A stretch of DNA of 64,000 bases from JAPXSY01 sp033812795 (lineage in GTDB: Bacteria > Verrucomicrobiota > Kiritimatiellia > RFP12 > UBA1067), in NCBI GenBank assembly GCA_033812795.1, contig JAPXSY010000006.1, positions 20,581 to 84,580 on the forward strand, given 5' to 3'. Below the pieces are notes generated by a model, which ran no database searches, was not told where the DNA came from, and was given only the letters and a program-made list of their open reading frames with translations. Shown here in pieces: positions 32,779 through 41,675 of this stretch; position 1 is the first letter of the stretch; the number at the start of each line of letters is the position of its first letter. Made by a program: the position numbers and the translations under genes.

Positions 32779-34926
32779 TTACGGCAACTCCCGTCCGAAA
32801 ATGCGCATCATGCGCGTCCGTAAATCGCCCTCCGTCTCCATCGGGATCTCGCCGCCGCCCGACAACGCGACCAGATCGGCGAGGATATGCATCGCCTCAT
32901 CCAGCACCACGTCGTCTTCCCATTCCTCCTGCTCCGAAGCATCCGACGCCTCATCCTCAATTTTCCGCATCTCGCGTTCAGCGCGCATCATCGCGCGGCG
33001 CGCCTCCCACTCCAACGGCACCTCGGTCTTCTCGTTCAACTCCTGCACATGCCGGACCAGAGTGCAATACCGTGCGTACCGGCTGTTGTCCGCCAGGCGT
33101 TGGGCTGAGAAAGCCTTCAACTGCGGCACAAACGCCGCCACATCCGAAACCGGAATGTAGAGTGCGGATTCAACCCGGCTCCAGGGCAGGGCACCCGGCA
33201 TCTTGTCTTCCCCGATGTCCAGCCCGTCGAGCGTCGACGGAATGACGATATCCGCCGCCACACCCCGGCGTTGCGTGGATGCGCCGTTGATGCGGTAAAA
33301 ACTCGCGGTGGTCACCTTCATGGATCCCATTTTCTCCGAACCTAAAGGCATCACCGTCTGCACGGTGCCTTTGCCGTGCGATTGCGTATCACCAACCAAC
33401 ACCGCGCGGCCGTAATCCTGCAGCGCGCCCGCCACAATTTCGGAAGCCGACGCGCTGGCGCGGTTGATCAGCACCACCACCGGCTTGCGGAACGCCATGG
33501 CCGGATCGAGATTGGGGACAGGGAGCACCACCAACTGACGGGCCTCGCGCACCTGAACCGCGGGACCGCTCCGCACAAACAGGCCGGTCAGGCTGATCGC
33601 CTCGCGCAGCGACCCGCCCCCGTTGTTCCGCAAATCCAGAATCAGCCCCGCGACCTGTTCGCTGTTGAACGCGGCGAGTTGGCGGGCGACGTCCAGCGTC
33701 GCGCTGCGGAACCCCGCCTGACCCGGGCGTTTGTCCATTGTACCGTAAAACGTGGGCAGCCGAACCACCCCGACCTTGACGGTCTTGCCCTCGGGGGAGG
33801 TCACCCGCGCGACACGGCCGGTCGCCGCCTGCTCCTCGAGTTTCACCTCATCCCGGATCAGGTCAATGCGCTTGGTGATCGTCCCGCTAGGCTCCGAAGC
33901 GGGTATGACCTCCAACACCACCCGGGTCCCCTTCTCGCCGCGAATCTTACGTACCGCTTTGTTAAGCGGCAGATGCACGATATCCTCGATCGGTCCGTTG
34001 CCCTGCCCCACACCGATGATCTTATCCCCCTTCGTCAGGCGCTGGGCGCGCTTGTCCCGGTCGGCGGGCCCGCCGGGGATGATCTCCACCACCAACGCGG
34101 CGCCGTCTTCGGACCGGAGTTGCGCGCCGATCCCGCAGAGCGAGAGATTCATGTCAATGTCAAAATCCTCTTTACGCATGGGCGACATGTAATCCGAGTG
34201 CGGGTCATACGCCATGGCCACGGCACTGAGGTAACGCTGCAACACCGCCTCCTCGTCCATATCCTGCACGACAATCATCAACTGCTTGTAGCGCTTGGCG
34301 ATGTTCTGCTCGGGCGTATCCGTTCCCGTACTCTCCGCACCCGGCATCGCGTTCGTAACGGCCTGCACCGGGGCATTGGTCACACCGAGCCGGTCCAGTT
34401 CGCGGCTGATGCGCTGCGACAGCACCTCGTTTTTGATGCGTTTGCGCCACAAATCATCCTGCTCGGTCAAAGTCGCGGGCCAAGGCGCCTCCCGCCGTTT
34501 CCAGGTGTAGCTTTCCTCCTGATCAAAGGTGAACCCTTGCTCAAGCAGGTTGGTGACGGCCTGATAGCGCTCCGTGACCCGCTTGCGGAAAACCCGGTAC
34601 ACCTCAAAGGGGAACGAGACATCCCCCGCCTTCAACGCATCATCGATCTGGGTCCGCATCGGAATGAAGGCGTCGATATCGCTCTGCAGAAAGTAGCTGT
34701 GGTCGAAATCGAACGCGTTAAGCAGGTTGGTCCAGGCGACCTGAGAAATGGCGTCATTGAGGGGTTTCTGCGAAAGATGGGCAGCTGGCAGCACCCGCGC
34801 GACTTTCTGCGCGACGCCGCCATAATGGGGCTGCGGCACCAGCGTAGTCTGTGCCGCGCCCGCTATCCGCGGCATCATCCCGAGCACGAAGAGCGCCAAC
34901 CCGAAAAACCGGCATGTCCTCATCAT
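32779..34926 (-). CDS. prc: Carboxyl-terminal (tail-specific) processing protease
   Basis: A 715-residue periplasmic S41 protease. A signal peptide (ends near SRIAGA-like region, MMRTCRFFGLALFVLGMMPR) is followed by an N-terminal helical domain (NLLNAFDFDHSYFLQSDID), a PDZ domain (LCGIGAQLRSEDGAALVVEIIPGGPA), and the catalytic domain with serine in INRASASASEIVAGALQDYG and lysine in QSHGKGTVQTVMPL. It degrades misfolded or tagged envelope proteins and trims lipoproteins. Its start overlaps the NERD gene stop (ATGA), so the two are translationally coupled. Confidence 0.93.
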   Translation of the reverse strand: MMRTCRFFGLALFVLGMMPRIAGAAQTTLVPQPHYGGVAQKVARVLPAAHLSQKPLNDAISQVAWTNLLNAFDFDHSYFLQSDIDAFIPMRTQIDDALKAGDVSFPFEVYRVFRKRVTERYQAVTNLLEQGFTFDQEESYTWKRREAPWPATLTEQDDLWRKRIKNEVLSQRISRELDRLGVTNAPVQAVTNAMPGAESTGTDTPEQNIAKRYKQLMIVVQDMDEEAVLQRYLSAVAMAYDPHSDYMSPMRKEDFDIDMNLSLCGIGAQLRSEDGAALVVEIIPGGPADRDKRAQRLTKGDKIIGVGQGNGPIEDIVHLPLNKAVRKIRGEKGTRVVLEVIPASEPSGTITKRIDLIRDEVKLEEQAATGRVARVTSPEGKTVKVGVVRLPTFYGTMDKRPGQAGFRSATLDVARQLAAFNSEQVAGLILDLRNNGGGSLREAISLTGLFVRSGPAVQVREARQLVVLPVPNLDPAMAFRKPVVVLINRASASASEIVAGALQDYGRAVLVGDTQSHGKGTVQTVMPLGSEKMGSMKVTTASFYRINGASTQRRGVAADIVIPSTLDGLDIGEDKMPGALPWSRVESALYIPVSDVAAFVPQLKAFSAQRLADNSRYARYCTLVRHVQELNEKTEVPLEWEARRAMMRAEREMRKIEDEASDASEQEEWEDDVVLDEAMHILADLVALSGGGEIPMETEGDLRTRMMRIFGRELP

Positions 34927-35630
34927 ACGTCTTTCTGCTCCAATACCTTCACGGCCCGTTCGATCTCATCTGCGGACAGATGCCCGCCCCGTTCCCGCAT
35001 CACCCCCGCAAGGCCGCTCACATTGCAGACCACGCACCCTTCACACACCGAAACCCCCGGGCGGAAGGTGTTGCTGGCGAAACAGACAACCGGCACACAG
35101 GCCGGTGACCCGCCCACCCGCTCGGCCAAAAAAGATGTCACTGCCGCTGCCGAGGCCCGTGCCTGCTCCAACGGTGGCCTGCTCGGCAAACCGCCATCCA
35201 CCCGCAACACGCCCTCCTCCAGCGTGACGGAACCAGACCAGCACTTCGTTTCGATCGCAAACAGGCCGGTCGGCCCCACCACCACATGGTCGATCCCCTC
35301 CGAACGCCCGCCGCAAAGAAGATCATGAAACACATGAAAACCGCGCGGCAGACCGGAAAGCACCCAGGCCACCCGCTCTTCCCCACGGGCCCCTTTGAAA
35401 AAAGCGTCCAGTCCGGCAAGCCCGTCACGCACCGCCCATACCAGCGCCGCCGCGGTCACAAGCAGGCCGAGCCCCGCCGCCTCCCACGTGATCCGCGGCA
35501 GCAGCAGCCCCGAAAACAGACCGAGAACGAACAGGGCCGCCAGCAGCGGGCCGACCGCCCGCATCACCCCGGCCGCACGGGCGCGTTCGCCCGGAACACC
35601 GTATATCCGCGCTGACTCCGGCTCTTGCAT
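34923..35630 (-). CDS. NERD-domain membrane protein
   Basis: A protein of about 235 residues. Two hydrophobic segments (VGPLLAALFVLGLFSGLLL, AAGLGLLVTAAALVWAV) precede a NERD (nuclease-related) domain: GARGEERVAWVLSGLPRGF, HVFHDLLCGGRSEGIDHVVVGPTGLFAIETKCWSG, with the conserved aspartate (GIDHVVV) and ExK (IETK) of the nuclease-like core. No helicase or zinc-finger domain accompanies it. Start choice is uncertain: the ATG at 35630 gives the natural protein, while a TTG at 35672 overlaps the dxs 3' end; neither has a strong ribosome-binding site. It overlaps the protease start by four bases (ATGA). Confidence 0.8.
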   Translation of the reverse strand: MQEPESARIYGVPGERARAAGVMRAVGPLLAALFVLGLFSGLLLPRITWEAAGLGLLVTAAALVWAVRDGLAGLDAFFKGARGEERVAWVLSGLPRGFHVFHDLLCGGRSEGIDHVVVGPTGLFAIETKCWSGSVTLEEGVLRVDGGLPSRPPLEQARASAAAVTSFLAERVGGSPACVPVVCFASNTFRPGVSVCEGCVVCNVSGLAGVMRERGGHLSADEIERAVKVLEQKDV

Positions 35631-35655
35631 AATGGGTTCAATTATTGTGACCGAT

Positions 35656-37548
35656 TCACACACCGGTTGCAACCCTCTTCTTGCCGGCGATCTGCCGGGC
35701 CATGTTTTCGGCGGTCAGTCCGCATCCCTCCAGCAACTCGGCGAGATTCCCTTGTCCCACAAACCGGTCGGGCCAGCCAAAGGCCGACACAGGACAATCA
35801 AAACCGCCAGCCGCCAGAGCCTCGCGCAAAGCCGAGCCGAACCCGCCGCTGACCGCGCCGTTCTCCATTGTCACGAATTGCGCCGCGTTTCCGGCCTGAG
35901 CATAGAGCAGCGTCGTATCCATCGGTTTCACGAACCGGGCATTCACCACGCCGGAACGCAGGCCCGCGTCCCGCAGACGGGTCGCCACGTCGCGCGCCAA
36001 CGGCAGCATGTCGCCCAGTGCCCAAATCCACACCTCGCCCCCCTCCGGCCCCGCATCCGGATGAAGCAAGACTTCCGCCTGTCCGACGGACAATGCCGGG
36101 ACCGCCGCGTCACACGCCACCTCCGGACCCGGTTCACGCGGATACCGGATCACCGACGGCCCGTCGAGCGCGAGGGCTGTCCGCAGCATGGCCTCCAGTT
36201 CCACCCGATCCTTGGGCTGCATGATCGTCAGATTCGGCAGACAGCGCAACATGGGGATATCGTAGACCCCGTGATGCGTGGGTCCGTCGCCCCCCACCAC
36301 GCCGGCCCGGTCCACGCAGAACACCACCGGCAGGCGCGGGATGCAAACGTCCTGCATCACACAGTCGACCGCCCGCTGCAAGAACGTGGAATATACCGCA
36401 AACACCGGGCGCAAGCCGGCGGTGGCCAAACCTGCGGCGAACACCACCGCGTGCGCCTCACAGATTCCCACATCGAAGAATCGTTCCGGATGGCGCGACG
36501 CGAACGGCTCCAACCCCGTGCCGCTACACATGGCGGCGGTGATCGCCACAACCGACGGGTCCCGTTCCGCCAGAGCGGTCAGCGTTTCGCCGAACGCCTG
36601 CGAATATCCGCCCGGACGCGCCTCAGGCGGTTGGCCGGCCTCCAGATCAAACGCACCCACGCCATGCCAGGCGCTGGGACGGCGTTCCGCGGGCCGAAAC
36701 CCCCGCCCCTTTTGTGTGGCGACATGGATCAGTACGGAACGCTTGTATTCGCGCGCCGAACAGAGGGCATTCTCCAACGCGCGGAAATCGTGTCCGTCGA
36801 TCGGCCCCACGTACCGCAGGCCAAAGGCCTCGAAGAAAGCGTTTTGCAGCCACAGGCTCTTGATCGCCTGTTCCAGCCGGTAGTAAATCCGACGCAGCGG
36901 TGTCATGCGCAACCGGTGGCCGGCCGCTTCGGCAGCGGCCTTGATGCGGTTGTAGCGCACATCCGCGAGCATCCGACCGAGACGGCGGGAGAGCGCGCCC
37001 ACATTCTCGGAGATCGACATCTCATTGTCATTGAGGATGACGATCACCTTGCTTCGCACCTCCTCGATGCTGTTGAGCGCCTCGAGCGCGATCCCATTGG
37101 CCATGGCGCCGTCGCCGATCACCGCGACCACATGCCCCGCGCCGTTCCCCCGCTCACGCCCCGCCGCCAATCCCAGAGCGGATGAAAGCGCGGTCCCGGC
37201 ATGACCGGCCACGCATACGTCACAGTCACTCTCTTCCGGCCGGGTGAACCCCGAAAGCCCGTCCCGCTGCCGCAGGGTGTGAAAACGCTCCCGCCGCCCC
37301 GTAAGCAGTTTCCAGGCGTAGGTTTGGTGGCCGACATCCCAAATCACCTTGTCCTGCGGCGGAGAAAAGGCGCGCAGAATCGCGATGGTCAGTTCGACCG
37401 CACCGAGATTGGAGGCCAAATGACCGCCGTTCCGGCTTACCGTCTCCAGAATCGCCTCCCGGATCTCTTCGGCCAGGACCGGCAACTGTCCAGATTCGAG
37501 AACCTGCACATCAGCGGGAGTCCGGATCGTTTTCAACAAATTCGACAT
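35656..37548 (-). CDS. dxs: 1-deoxy-D-xylulose-5-phosphate synthase
   Basis: Condenses pyruvate and glyceraldehyde-3-phosphate in the first step of the MEP isoprenoid pathway. The 630 residues are the full family length. Thiamine-diphosphate motif: VVAVIGDGAMANGIALEALN. The GHxGTA-like region is VAGHAGTALSSALGLA. The pyruvate-side catalytic regions are GICEAHAVVFAAGLATAG and VDRAGVVGGDGPTHHGVYDI; the C-terminal domain includes WIWALGDM. The ATG at 37548 has AGTGAGGTT upstream; the frame runs on to 37704 but overlaps the GT39-like gene. The gap to that gene is four bases. Confidence 0.95.
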   Translation of the reverse strand: MSNLLKTIRTPADVQVLESGQLPVLAEEIREAILETVSRNGGHLASNLGAVELTIAILRAFSPPQDKVIWDVGHQTYAWKLLTGRRERFHTLRQRDGLSGFTRPEESDCDVCVAGHAGTALSSALGLAAGRERGNGAGHVVAVIGDGAMANGIALEALNSIEEVRSKVIVILNDNEMSISENVGALSRRLGRMLADVRYNRIKAAAEAAGHRLRMTPLRRIYYRLEQAIKSLWLQNAFFEAFGLRYVGPIDGHDFRALENALCSAREYKRSVLIHVATQKGRGFRPAERRPSAWHGVGAFDLEAGQPPEARPGGYSQAFGETLTALAERDPSVVAITAAMCSGTGLEPFASRHPERFFDVGICEAHAVVFAAGLATAGLRPVFAVYSTFLQRAVDCVMQDVCIPRLPVVFCVDRAGVVGGDGPTHHGVYDIPMLRCLPNLTIMQPKDRVELEAMLRTALALDGPSVIRYPREPGPEVACDAAVPALSVGQAEVLLHPDAGPEGGEVWIWALGDMLPLARDVATRLRDAGLRSGVVNARFVKPMDTTLLYAQAGNAAQFVTMENGAVSGGFGSALREALAAGGFDCPVSAFGWPDRFVGQGNLAELLEGCGLTAENMARQIAGKKRVATGV

Positions 37549-37552
37549 AACC

Positions 37553-39181
37553 TCACTCTGCGGCTTTCTCCGCGGCCGAGGTCCGACGCTTCCAGATCTG
37601 AAGCGTCGTGCCGTTCTGCCCGAAGCCGGGAACCTCCTGCACACGATCGTAGTATTTGCCGACCTTACTGAAGAACATCTGCCGCTCGGCGTGCGGCACC
37701 TCATCCATCACCGGCGCACGCACGGCTAACCCATATCCGCTGAAGGCCGCCACCCGGCACGACGCGGACGTGATCAGTTCGCTCAAACGCCGGGTATTCA
37801 TCACATGAAACCGCTGCGCGTCCTCGTCTCCCAGTTCCGGAAAATAACTGAACGGCCCCATTTCCAGCCCATCCGGCACACGCATCCCGGCCTCCACCGC
37901 AAGATAGGTGTCCTGTGTCAGCAACAGCCGGTCCTCCTCAGCCAGCGCCCGCACGTCACGGGCCGTCATCCGGAGCAGCGCCAGATCAGGCATCGGCTTA
38001 CGAACCACCCAGAACCGGTCCTGCCCGTGCACGAACCACTCCTGCGCCAGCGGTGAGGCAAAGGCCGCGAGCAGCGAGGCCACGGTCCAGAACAGGCAAA
38101 GACAACCGCGCAACGTTCCGGAGGAGGTGCTGTTCGCGACCCACCCCGCCAGCGCAGCAGCGAGCAACCCCATCACCGGAACCTGATAGTCGTCATACGG
38201 GAAGGGGCTGAGCAGATGCACCAGAAAGACCGCGAGAAAACCGAGTGTCCAGATTGCGGGCCACATCCCCCCCTGATACCGAACGCCCGCCGGTTCTTCT
38301 TGCGCGTTCTGTCCCACTATGCCGCTGCGGAAGATCCGGAAGATGATCAGCGCCGCAGTCAACAGCGCCATCGGCAAATAGGCGCGGACTGTCCGGGAGA
38401 ATGACCCGGCCAGATAGAACCAATCCCGGCCGCCGCGCGAGACATGATACGTCTGGCCAAAGATAAACGCTTCGCGCGCCTCCATCAGACAGGGTCCGTA
38501 CACCAGCGCCAGCCCCACTCCCCCACCCAATGCGAACCAGAAAAACGCGGCTCCGGTCTTACGGCAGGTGACCAGCAACGCCAGCGCGGTAACCGGCAGC
38601 AGCGCGCCCAGTGAAAGCCGTGTGCCCGCCGCAAACGCGATCAGGAGACCGGCAGGCAGCGCCCACATGCAGGAGAGGGCGGAACGGGTCTTACAGCGAC
38701 GTGACACGCACAGCGACAGAACCCCGTATCCGCCCAGAAGCAGACAGGAGGCCAGCGCATAGGTTTTGGGGATCGTAGTGAAATAGATGTGATACAGATT
38801 GCATCCCGTCAACGCGAACGCGATCAGGCCGGCTTCCGCCGCCCGCTGGGCCGGCACCGCGCGCCGCGCCAACCCGGCCGCCATGACACACCCCGCCAAC
38901 CCCATCAGTGCCGTCAGAATCCTTCCGCCCAAAACCCCAAAAGGTGTCCAGAGGCCCGAGAAGAGCGCATACACGTACGGCAGAAGCGGCCCCTGCGTGA
39001 AAAAGAAATCCCGGTACGGTCTGGCCCCCTCGGCCACCCGGATCGCCGCATACAGGTACCACCCCTCATCCTGATTGAGGTTGCCGAACCATACGGCGAA
39101 AGCGTACAACACAACCGTAGCCCCCGCCAACAGAGTCGCGGCACACCCTAAACAAAAGCGATGACTCCCTTTTCGGAGCAT
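37553..39181 (-). CDS. GT39/PMT-like multipass glycosyltransferase
   Basis: A 542-residue membrane protein with about 11 hydrophobic helices in the first 350 residues and a periplasmic-type C-terminal domain. The motif NLNQDEGWYLYAAIRVAEGARPYRDFFFTQGPLLPY near residues 30-65 is characteristic of PMT/ArnT-like enzymes (a DE pair after the first helix) that use lipid-linked sugars to glycosylate a lipid or protein in the periplasm. The acceptor is unknown. GGGGAGGGAC directly precedes the ATG. First gene of the long minus-strand operon that continues into dxs; a promoter is proposed at 39244-39273. Confidence 0.8.
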   Translation of the reverse strand: MLRKGSHRFCLGCAATLLAGATVVLYAFAVWFGNLNQDEGWYLYAAIRVAEGARPYRDFFFTQGPLLPYVYALFSGLWTPFGVLGGRILTALMGLAGCVMAAGLARRAVPAQRAAEAGLIAFALTGCNLYHIYFTTIPKTYALASCLLLGGYGVLSLCVSRRCKTRSALSCMWALPAGLLIAFAAGTRLSLGALLPVTALALLVTCRKTGAAFFWFALGGGVGLALVYGPCLMEAREAFIFGQTYHVSRGGRDWFYLAGSFSRTVRAYLPMALLTAALIIFRIFRSGIVGQNAQEEPAGVRYQGGMWPAIWTLGFLAVFLVHLLSPFPYDDYQVPVMGLLAAALAGWVANSTSSGTLRGCLCLFWTVASLLAAFASPLAQEWFVHGQDRFWVVRKPMPDLALLRMTARDVRALAEEDRLLLTQDTYLAVEAGMRVPDGLEMGPFSYFPELGDEDAQRFHVMNTRRLSELITSASCRVAAFSGYGLAVRAPVMDEVPHAERQMFFSKVGKYYDRVQEVPGFGQNGTTLQIWKRRTSAAEKAAE

Positions 39182-39243
39182 GTCCCTCCCCCCAAAAATT
39201 ACCCGCCGCGATGCCGCATCCTGTCCGCTCTCATTGCGCCCTT

Positions 39244-39273
39244 AGTATAACCCGATTTCTTTCCGTCACGCAA
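39244..39273 (-). promoter_or_regulatory. Candidate promoter for the GT39-dxs-...-hem operon
   Basis: On the minus strand, TATACT (39244-39249), five of six -10 matches, is 18 bases downstream of a weak -35 TTGCGT (39268-39273). The transcript would begin near 39237, about 55 bases before the ATG. Gaps of 4, 25, -4, 26, 63 and 139 bases link the following genes. Confidence 0.4.
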
Positions 39274-39293
39274 GCAGACAGCCGGATCACCGC

Positions 39294-39321
39294 TTGACCC
39301 GAGGCCCCGCTTCCGCATACT
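39294..39321 (+). promoter_or_regulatory. Candidate promoter for the RsuA/RluB-type gene
   Basis: TTGACC (39294-39299), 16 bases, CATACT (39316-39321). It faces away from the GT39-like operon promoter, 21 bases from it. The predicted leader to the ATG at 39435 is just over 100 bases. Confidence 0.4.
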
Positions 39322-39434
39322 ATCCCCGCATCCGGAAAAGACACCAAAGGCGGAAAAGCAGGCGCCGCCACCAGCCCGGTGAACCGCCGCGGGGCGTGAA
39401 CCCCGCACGCATGTACTCGCGATCTGAAAGTCCC

Positions 39435-40355
39435 ATGAATGCGTTTCCTGACTCTGTCACTCCACCGCCCGCAGCCCTTCCCCGCGACACGCCGGGCGAA
39501 CGGCTGCAGAACGTCCTCGCGCACCGCGGCGTCGCATCGCGCCGCCATGCCGCCGACATCATCGCAAACGGCTCGGTCACCGTCAACGGCAAGGTGATCT
39601 TCGCGCCCGGATTCCGCGTCGATCCGACCCGCGATGACATCCGCGTCAACGGGGAGCGTCTTGCGAAGACAGAGGAACGTTCCCGCACGATCCTGCTCCA
39701 TAAACCCGCAGGCCTGATTTGCAGCGCGGACTCTTCGCGTGGCCAAACGGTCTGCGACCTGATGCGCCCGCATTTCCGCGAACGGATCGTGCCCGTGGGG
39801 CGTCTCGACAAAGAGAGTGAAGGACTGCTGCTGCTTTCCAATGACGGCGAACTCATCCACCGTATGACGCATCCGCGATACGGCCACTCCAAAACCTACC
39901 TCGTCCGGGTGGCGGGCCGCATGGCCGCTTCCAAAATCGAACTGCTGCGCTCGCGTTTGGAGATCGACGGGTACACCATCCGGCCGGTGAAGGTCGAGGT
40001 GCTGAAGGAGGGACGCGACAACACGCATCTTCTGGCCTTCACCCTGAGCGAAGGCCGAAACCGCCAGATCCGCAAAATGTGCTCTCTGGCGCATTTCGTC
40101 GTGCTGAACCTCACCCGCGTACGCATCGGCCCGCTGAAGATCGGCACGATGCGCCCCGGCGAATGGCGGGAACTCTCGGAAGCCGAAGTCCGGGCACTTA
40201 AGCGCACGCCTTCCGCATCCGTCATCCCGCCGCCGGATCGCGGCGGCCCGACCCGGGGCGGCACGCCGCCCCACGCCAGGAGGCCGAAACCGGACCTCAG
40301 GCCCCCTGGCCCGCGAAAAAGCGGTCCATCAGCGCGCTGTGCTCGGCATCCGTGA
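39435..40355 (+). CDS. RsuA/RluB/RluE-family pseudouridine synthase
   Basis: A 306-residue enzyme that isomerises a uridine of 16S or 23S rRNA. An S4 domain (RLQNVLAHRGVASRRHAADIIANGSVTVNG) precedes the catalytic domain, where LHKPAGLICS, the catalytic aspartate in VGRLDKESEGLLLLSNDG, KTYLVRVAG and LSEGRNRQIRKMC are canonical for RluB/RsuA. The last 50 residues (PPPDRGG..., rich in Pro, Arg and Gly) are not conserved and overlap the convergent isomerase gene by 59 bases. The ATG at 39435 has only a weak GAAAG site upstream; a start at 39411 is possible. Confidence 0.88.
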   Translation: MNAFPDSVTPPPAALPRDTPGERLQNVLAHRGVASRRHAADIIANGSVTVNGKVIFAPGFRVDPTRDDIRVNGERLAKTEERSRTILLHKPAGLICSADSSRGQTVCDLMRPHFRERIVPVGRLDKESEGLLLLSNDGELIHRMTHPRYGHSKTYLVRVAGRMAASKIELLRSRLEIDGYTIRPVKVEVLKEGRDNTHLLAFTLSEGRNRQIRKMCSLAHFVVLNLTRVRIGPLKIGTMRPGEWRELSEAEVRALKRTPSASVIPPPDRGGPTRGGTPPHARRPKPDLRPPGPRKSGPSARCARHP

Positions 40356-41280
40356 ACCCGCGGCTCTCGATCGTGACCCAGCCGTTGTAGCCGATCTCAT
40401 CGATCACCTTGCGCACGGAGCGCCAGTCCACGCTGCCTTTTCCGATCGGCACGAAATCCCCCTCGTTCTTCTTTTCGCGGTCGATTTTGAAATCCTTGAT
40501 GTGAAGTTTCACGATCTGGGAACCCAACGCGCGCAGCCACTCCTCGGTCGGGGCGTACCGCACGTTGTTGCCGAGGTCGAAGTAGGCTTTCACCCACGGG
40601 TTGTCAAACGACCGGACAAACGCGGCCGCGAAATCCGGCAGCACCCAGAGATTGTTCCACACATTCTCCAGCGCGATGATCACCCCTTCGCGCGCCGCGA
40701 CAGGAATCAGTTCCTCAATCGCGCGCCGCGACATCTCGGTCGCCTGATTCTGCGCGGCGATGTACTCGGCAAACGGCGCGTTGTCCCCCTCGACCACCGA
40801 CGTGACGCGCAGCGTCCGGGGATCAAACGCAATCCGGAACTGCGACGGCTTGGGCATGGTGCCGCCCACCCTGCACGGCACCAGCAGGATAACGGAGGAT
40901 CCATACGTTGCCGTGAGGCGGATCATCCTCTTGACGTCCTCGATCGATTTACGCCGCTGGGCCTCGTCCGAGCTGTTGAAATTCGTCCACCCGCCCATGA
41001 AAGAATGGATGGCGAGTCCGTGTTTCGCGGCCGTCAAACGTCCTTGGATCGCCTGTTCCTCGGTCACGTTCTTATTGGACAGTTCGACACCGGGAAAGCC
41101 GGCCTTGGCGATCCGCTCACAGGTCTTGTCATCCGCCACACCCGCAATTAACGCCTTGTACAGCGTGGTCCGGAACGCGCATGCGCCCCCCCCCTCCTGC
41201 GCGACCCCGAAACGCGGCATCCCCGTCACTGCCCCGGCTGCCGCCACACCCATCATGAATGCCCTGCGGTTCATCTGCAT
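40297..41280 (-). CDS. Secreted sugar-phosphate isomerase/epimerase-like TIM-barrel protein
   Basis: About 327 residues. A Tat-type signal (NRRAFMMGVAAAGAVTGMPRFGVAQ) precedes a xylose-isomerase-like TIM barrel: AGFPGVELSNKNVTEEQAIQ, HSFMGGWTNF, VIIALENVWNN, KAYFDLGNNVRY, LHIKDFK and GWVTIESRGF, with the typical metal-binding Glu/Asp/His set (ENV, DLGN, HIKD, ESR). Tat export suggests a cofactor or metal is bound before secretion. Of the ATGs at 41286, 41280 and 41274, 41280 is best spaced from AAGGGGAGG. The promoter at 41395-41424 starts transcription near 41388, ruling out the longer frame to 41382. Confidence 0.85.
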   Translation of the reverse strand: MQMNRRAFMMGVAAAGAVTGMPRFGVAQEGGGACAFRTTLYKALIAGVADDKTCERIAKAGFPGVELSNKNVTEEQAIQGRLTAAKHGLAIHSFMGGWTNFNSSDEAQRRKSIEDVKRMIRLTATYGSSVILLVPCRVGGTMPKPSQFRIAFDPRTLRVTSVVEGDNAPFAEYIAAQNQATEMSRRAIEELIPVAAREGVIIALENVWNNLWVLPDFAAAFVRSFDNPWVKAYFDLGNNVRYAPTEEWLRALGSQIVKLHIKDFKIDREKKNEGDFVPIGKGSVDWRSVRKVIDEIGYNGWVTIESRGFTDAEHSALMDRFFAGQGA

Positions 41281-41360
41281 GTCCATCCTCCCCTTGCCTT
41301 TCCTGTGCTCCCGTTCCGTTGGGCTGCACACCCTTTTCCGGATTTCCAGTCCCATCGCAT

Positions 41361-41376
41361 CAGGCGCATGCGCCTG
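41361..41376. promoter_or_regulatory. Perfect 16-bp palindrome in the isomerase leader
   Basis: CAGGCGCATGCGCCTG reads the same on both strands. It lies about 12 bases downstream of the predicted start of the isomerase transcript, so it could be a repressor operator or, in RNA, a short hairpin. Confidence 0.5.
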
Positions 41377-41394
41377 TCCCAATCTGACGTAAAC

Positions 41395-41424
41395 AGTATA
41401 GAGACCCCGGAACGTCTATGTCAA
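41395..41424 (-). promoter_or_regulatory. Strong sigma70 promoter for the isomerase gene
   Basis: On the minus strand, a perfect TTGACA (41419-41424) is followed after 18 bases by TATACT (41395-41400). Transcription would begin near 41388, giving a leader of about 108 bases. Confidence 0.65.
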
Positions 41425-41486
41425 GACACACGCGGTCAGGACAGATCAGCTTAGAATGGCCCGCTACGCGAGTGCCCCCGGGTCAG

Positions 41487-41519
41487 CAGGGGGTTTCGGT
41501 TCGTGACAGGGGGTTTCGG
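41487..41519 (+). promoter_or_regulatory. Two 13-bp direct repeats just upstream of the CE15 promoter
   Basis: CAGGGGGTTTCGG occurs at 41487-41499 and again at 41507-41519, a period of exactly 20 bases (about two helical turns), ending two bases before the -35 box. This layout fits an activator that binds as a pair on one face of the DNA. Confidence 0.55.
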
Positions 41520-41521
41520 AG

Positions 41522-41551
41522 TTGACTGCGTTCGCCTCCCGCCTGCATAAT
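41522..41551 (+). promoter_or_regulatory. Sigma70 promoter for the CE15 fusion gene
   Basis: TTGACT (41522-41527), 18 bases, CATAAT (41546-41551); each box matches five of six consensus positions. The leader to the ATG at 41676 is about 118 bases. Confidence 0.55.
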
Positions 41552-41675
41552 GCGTTTCAACCACAAGACCGGCACGGCACCTGTAAAGGCTGGGGAACGC
41601 CGGCGGCTCGAATAATCTCTTGCCGAGCATGACCCAACTGATCTGTTGGCAATGCCCAAAATGGGGGTAAGCGGG

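Noticed and set aside
30368..33160. A 930-codon plus-strand frame
   Set aside because: Opposite hemA, dapF and prc; typical stop-free shadow in high-GC sequence.
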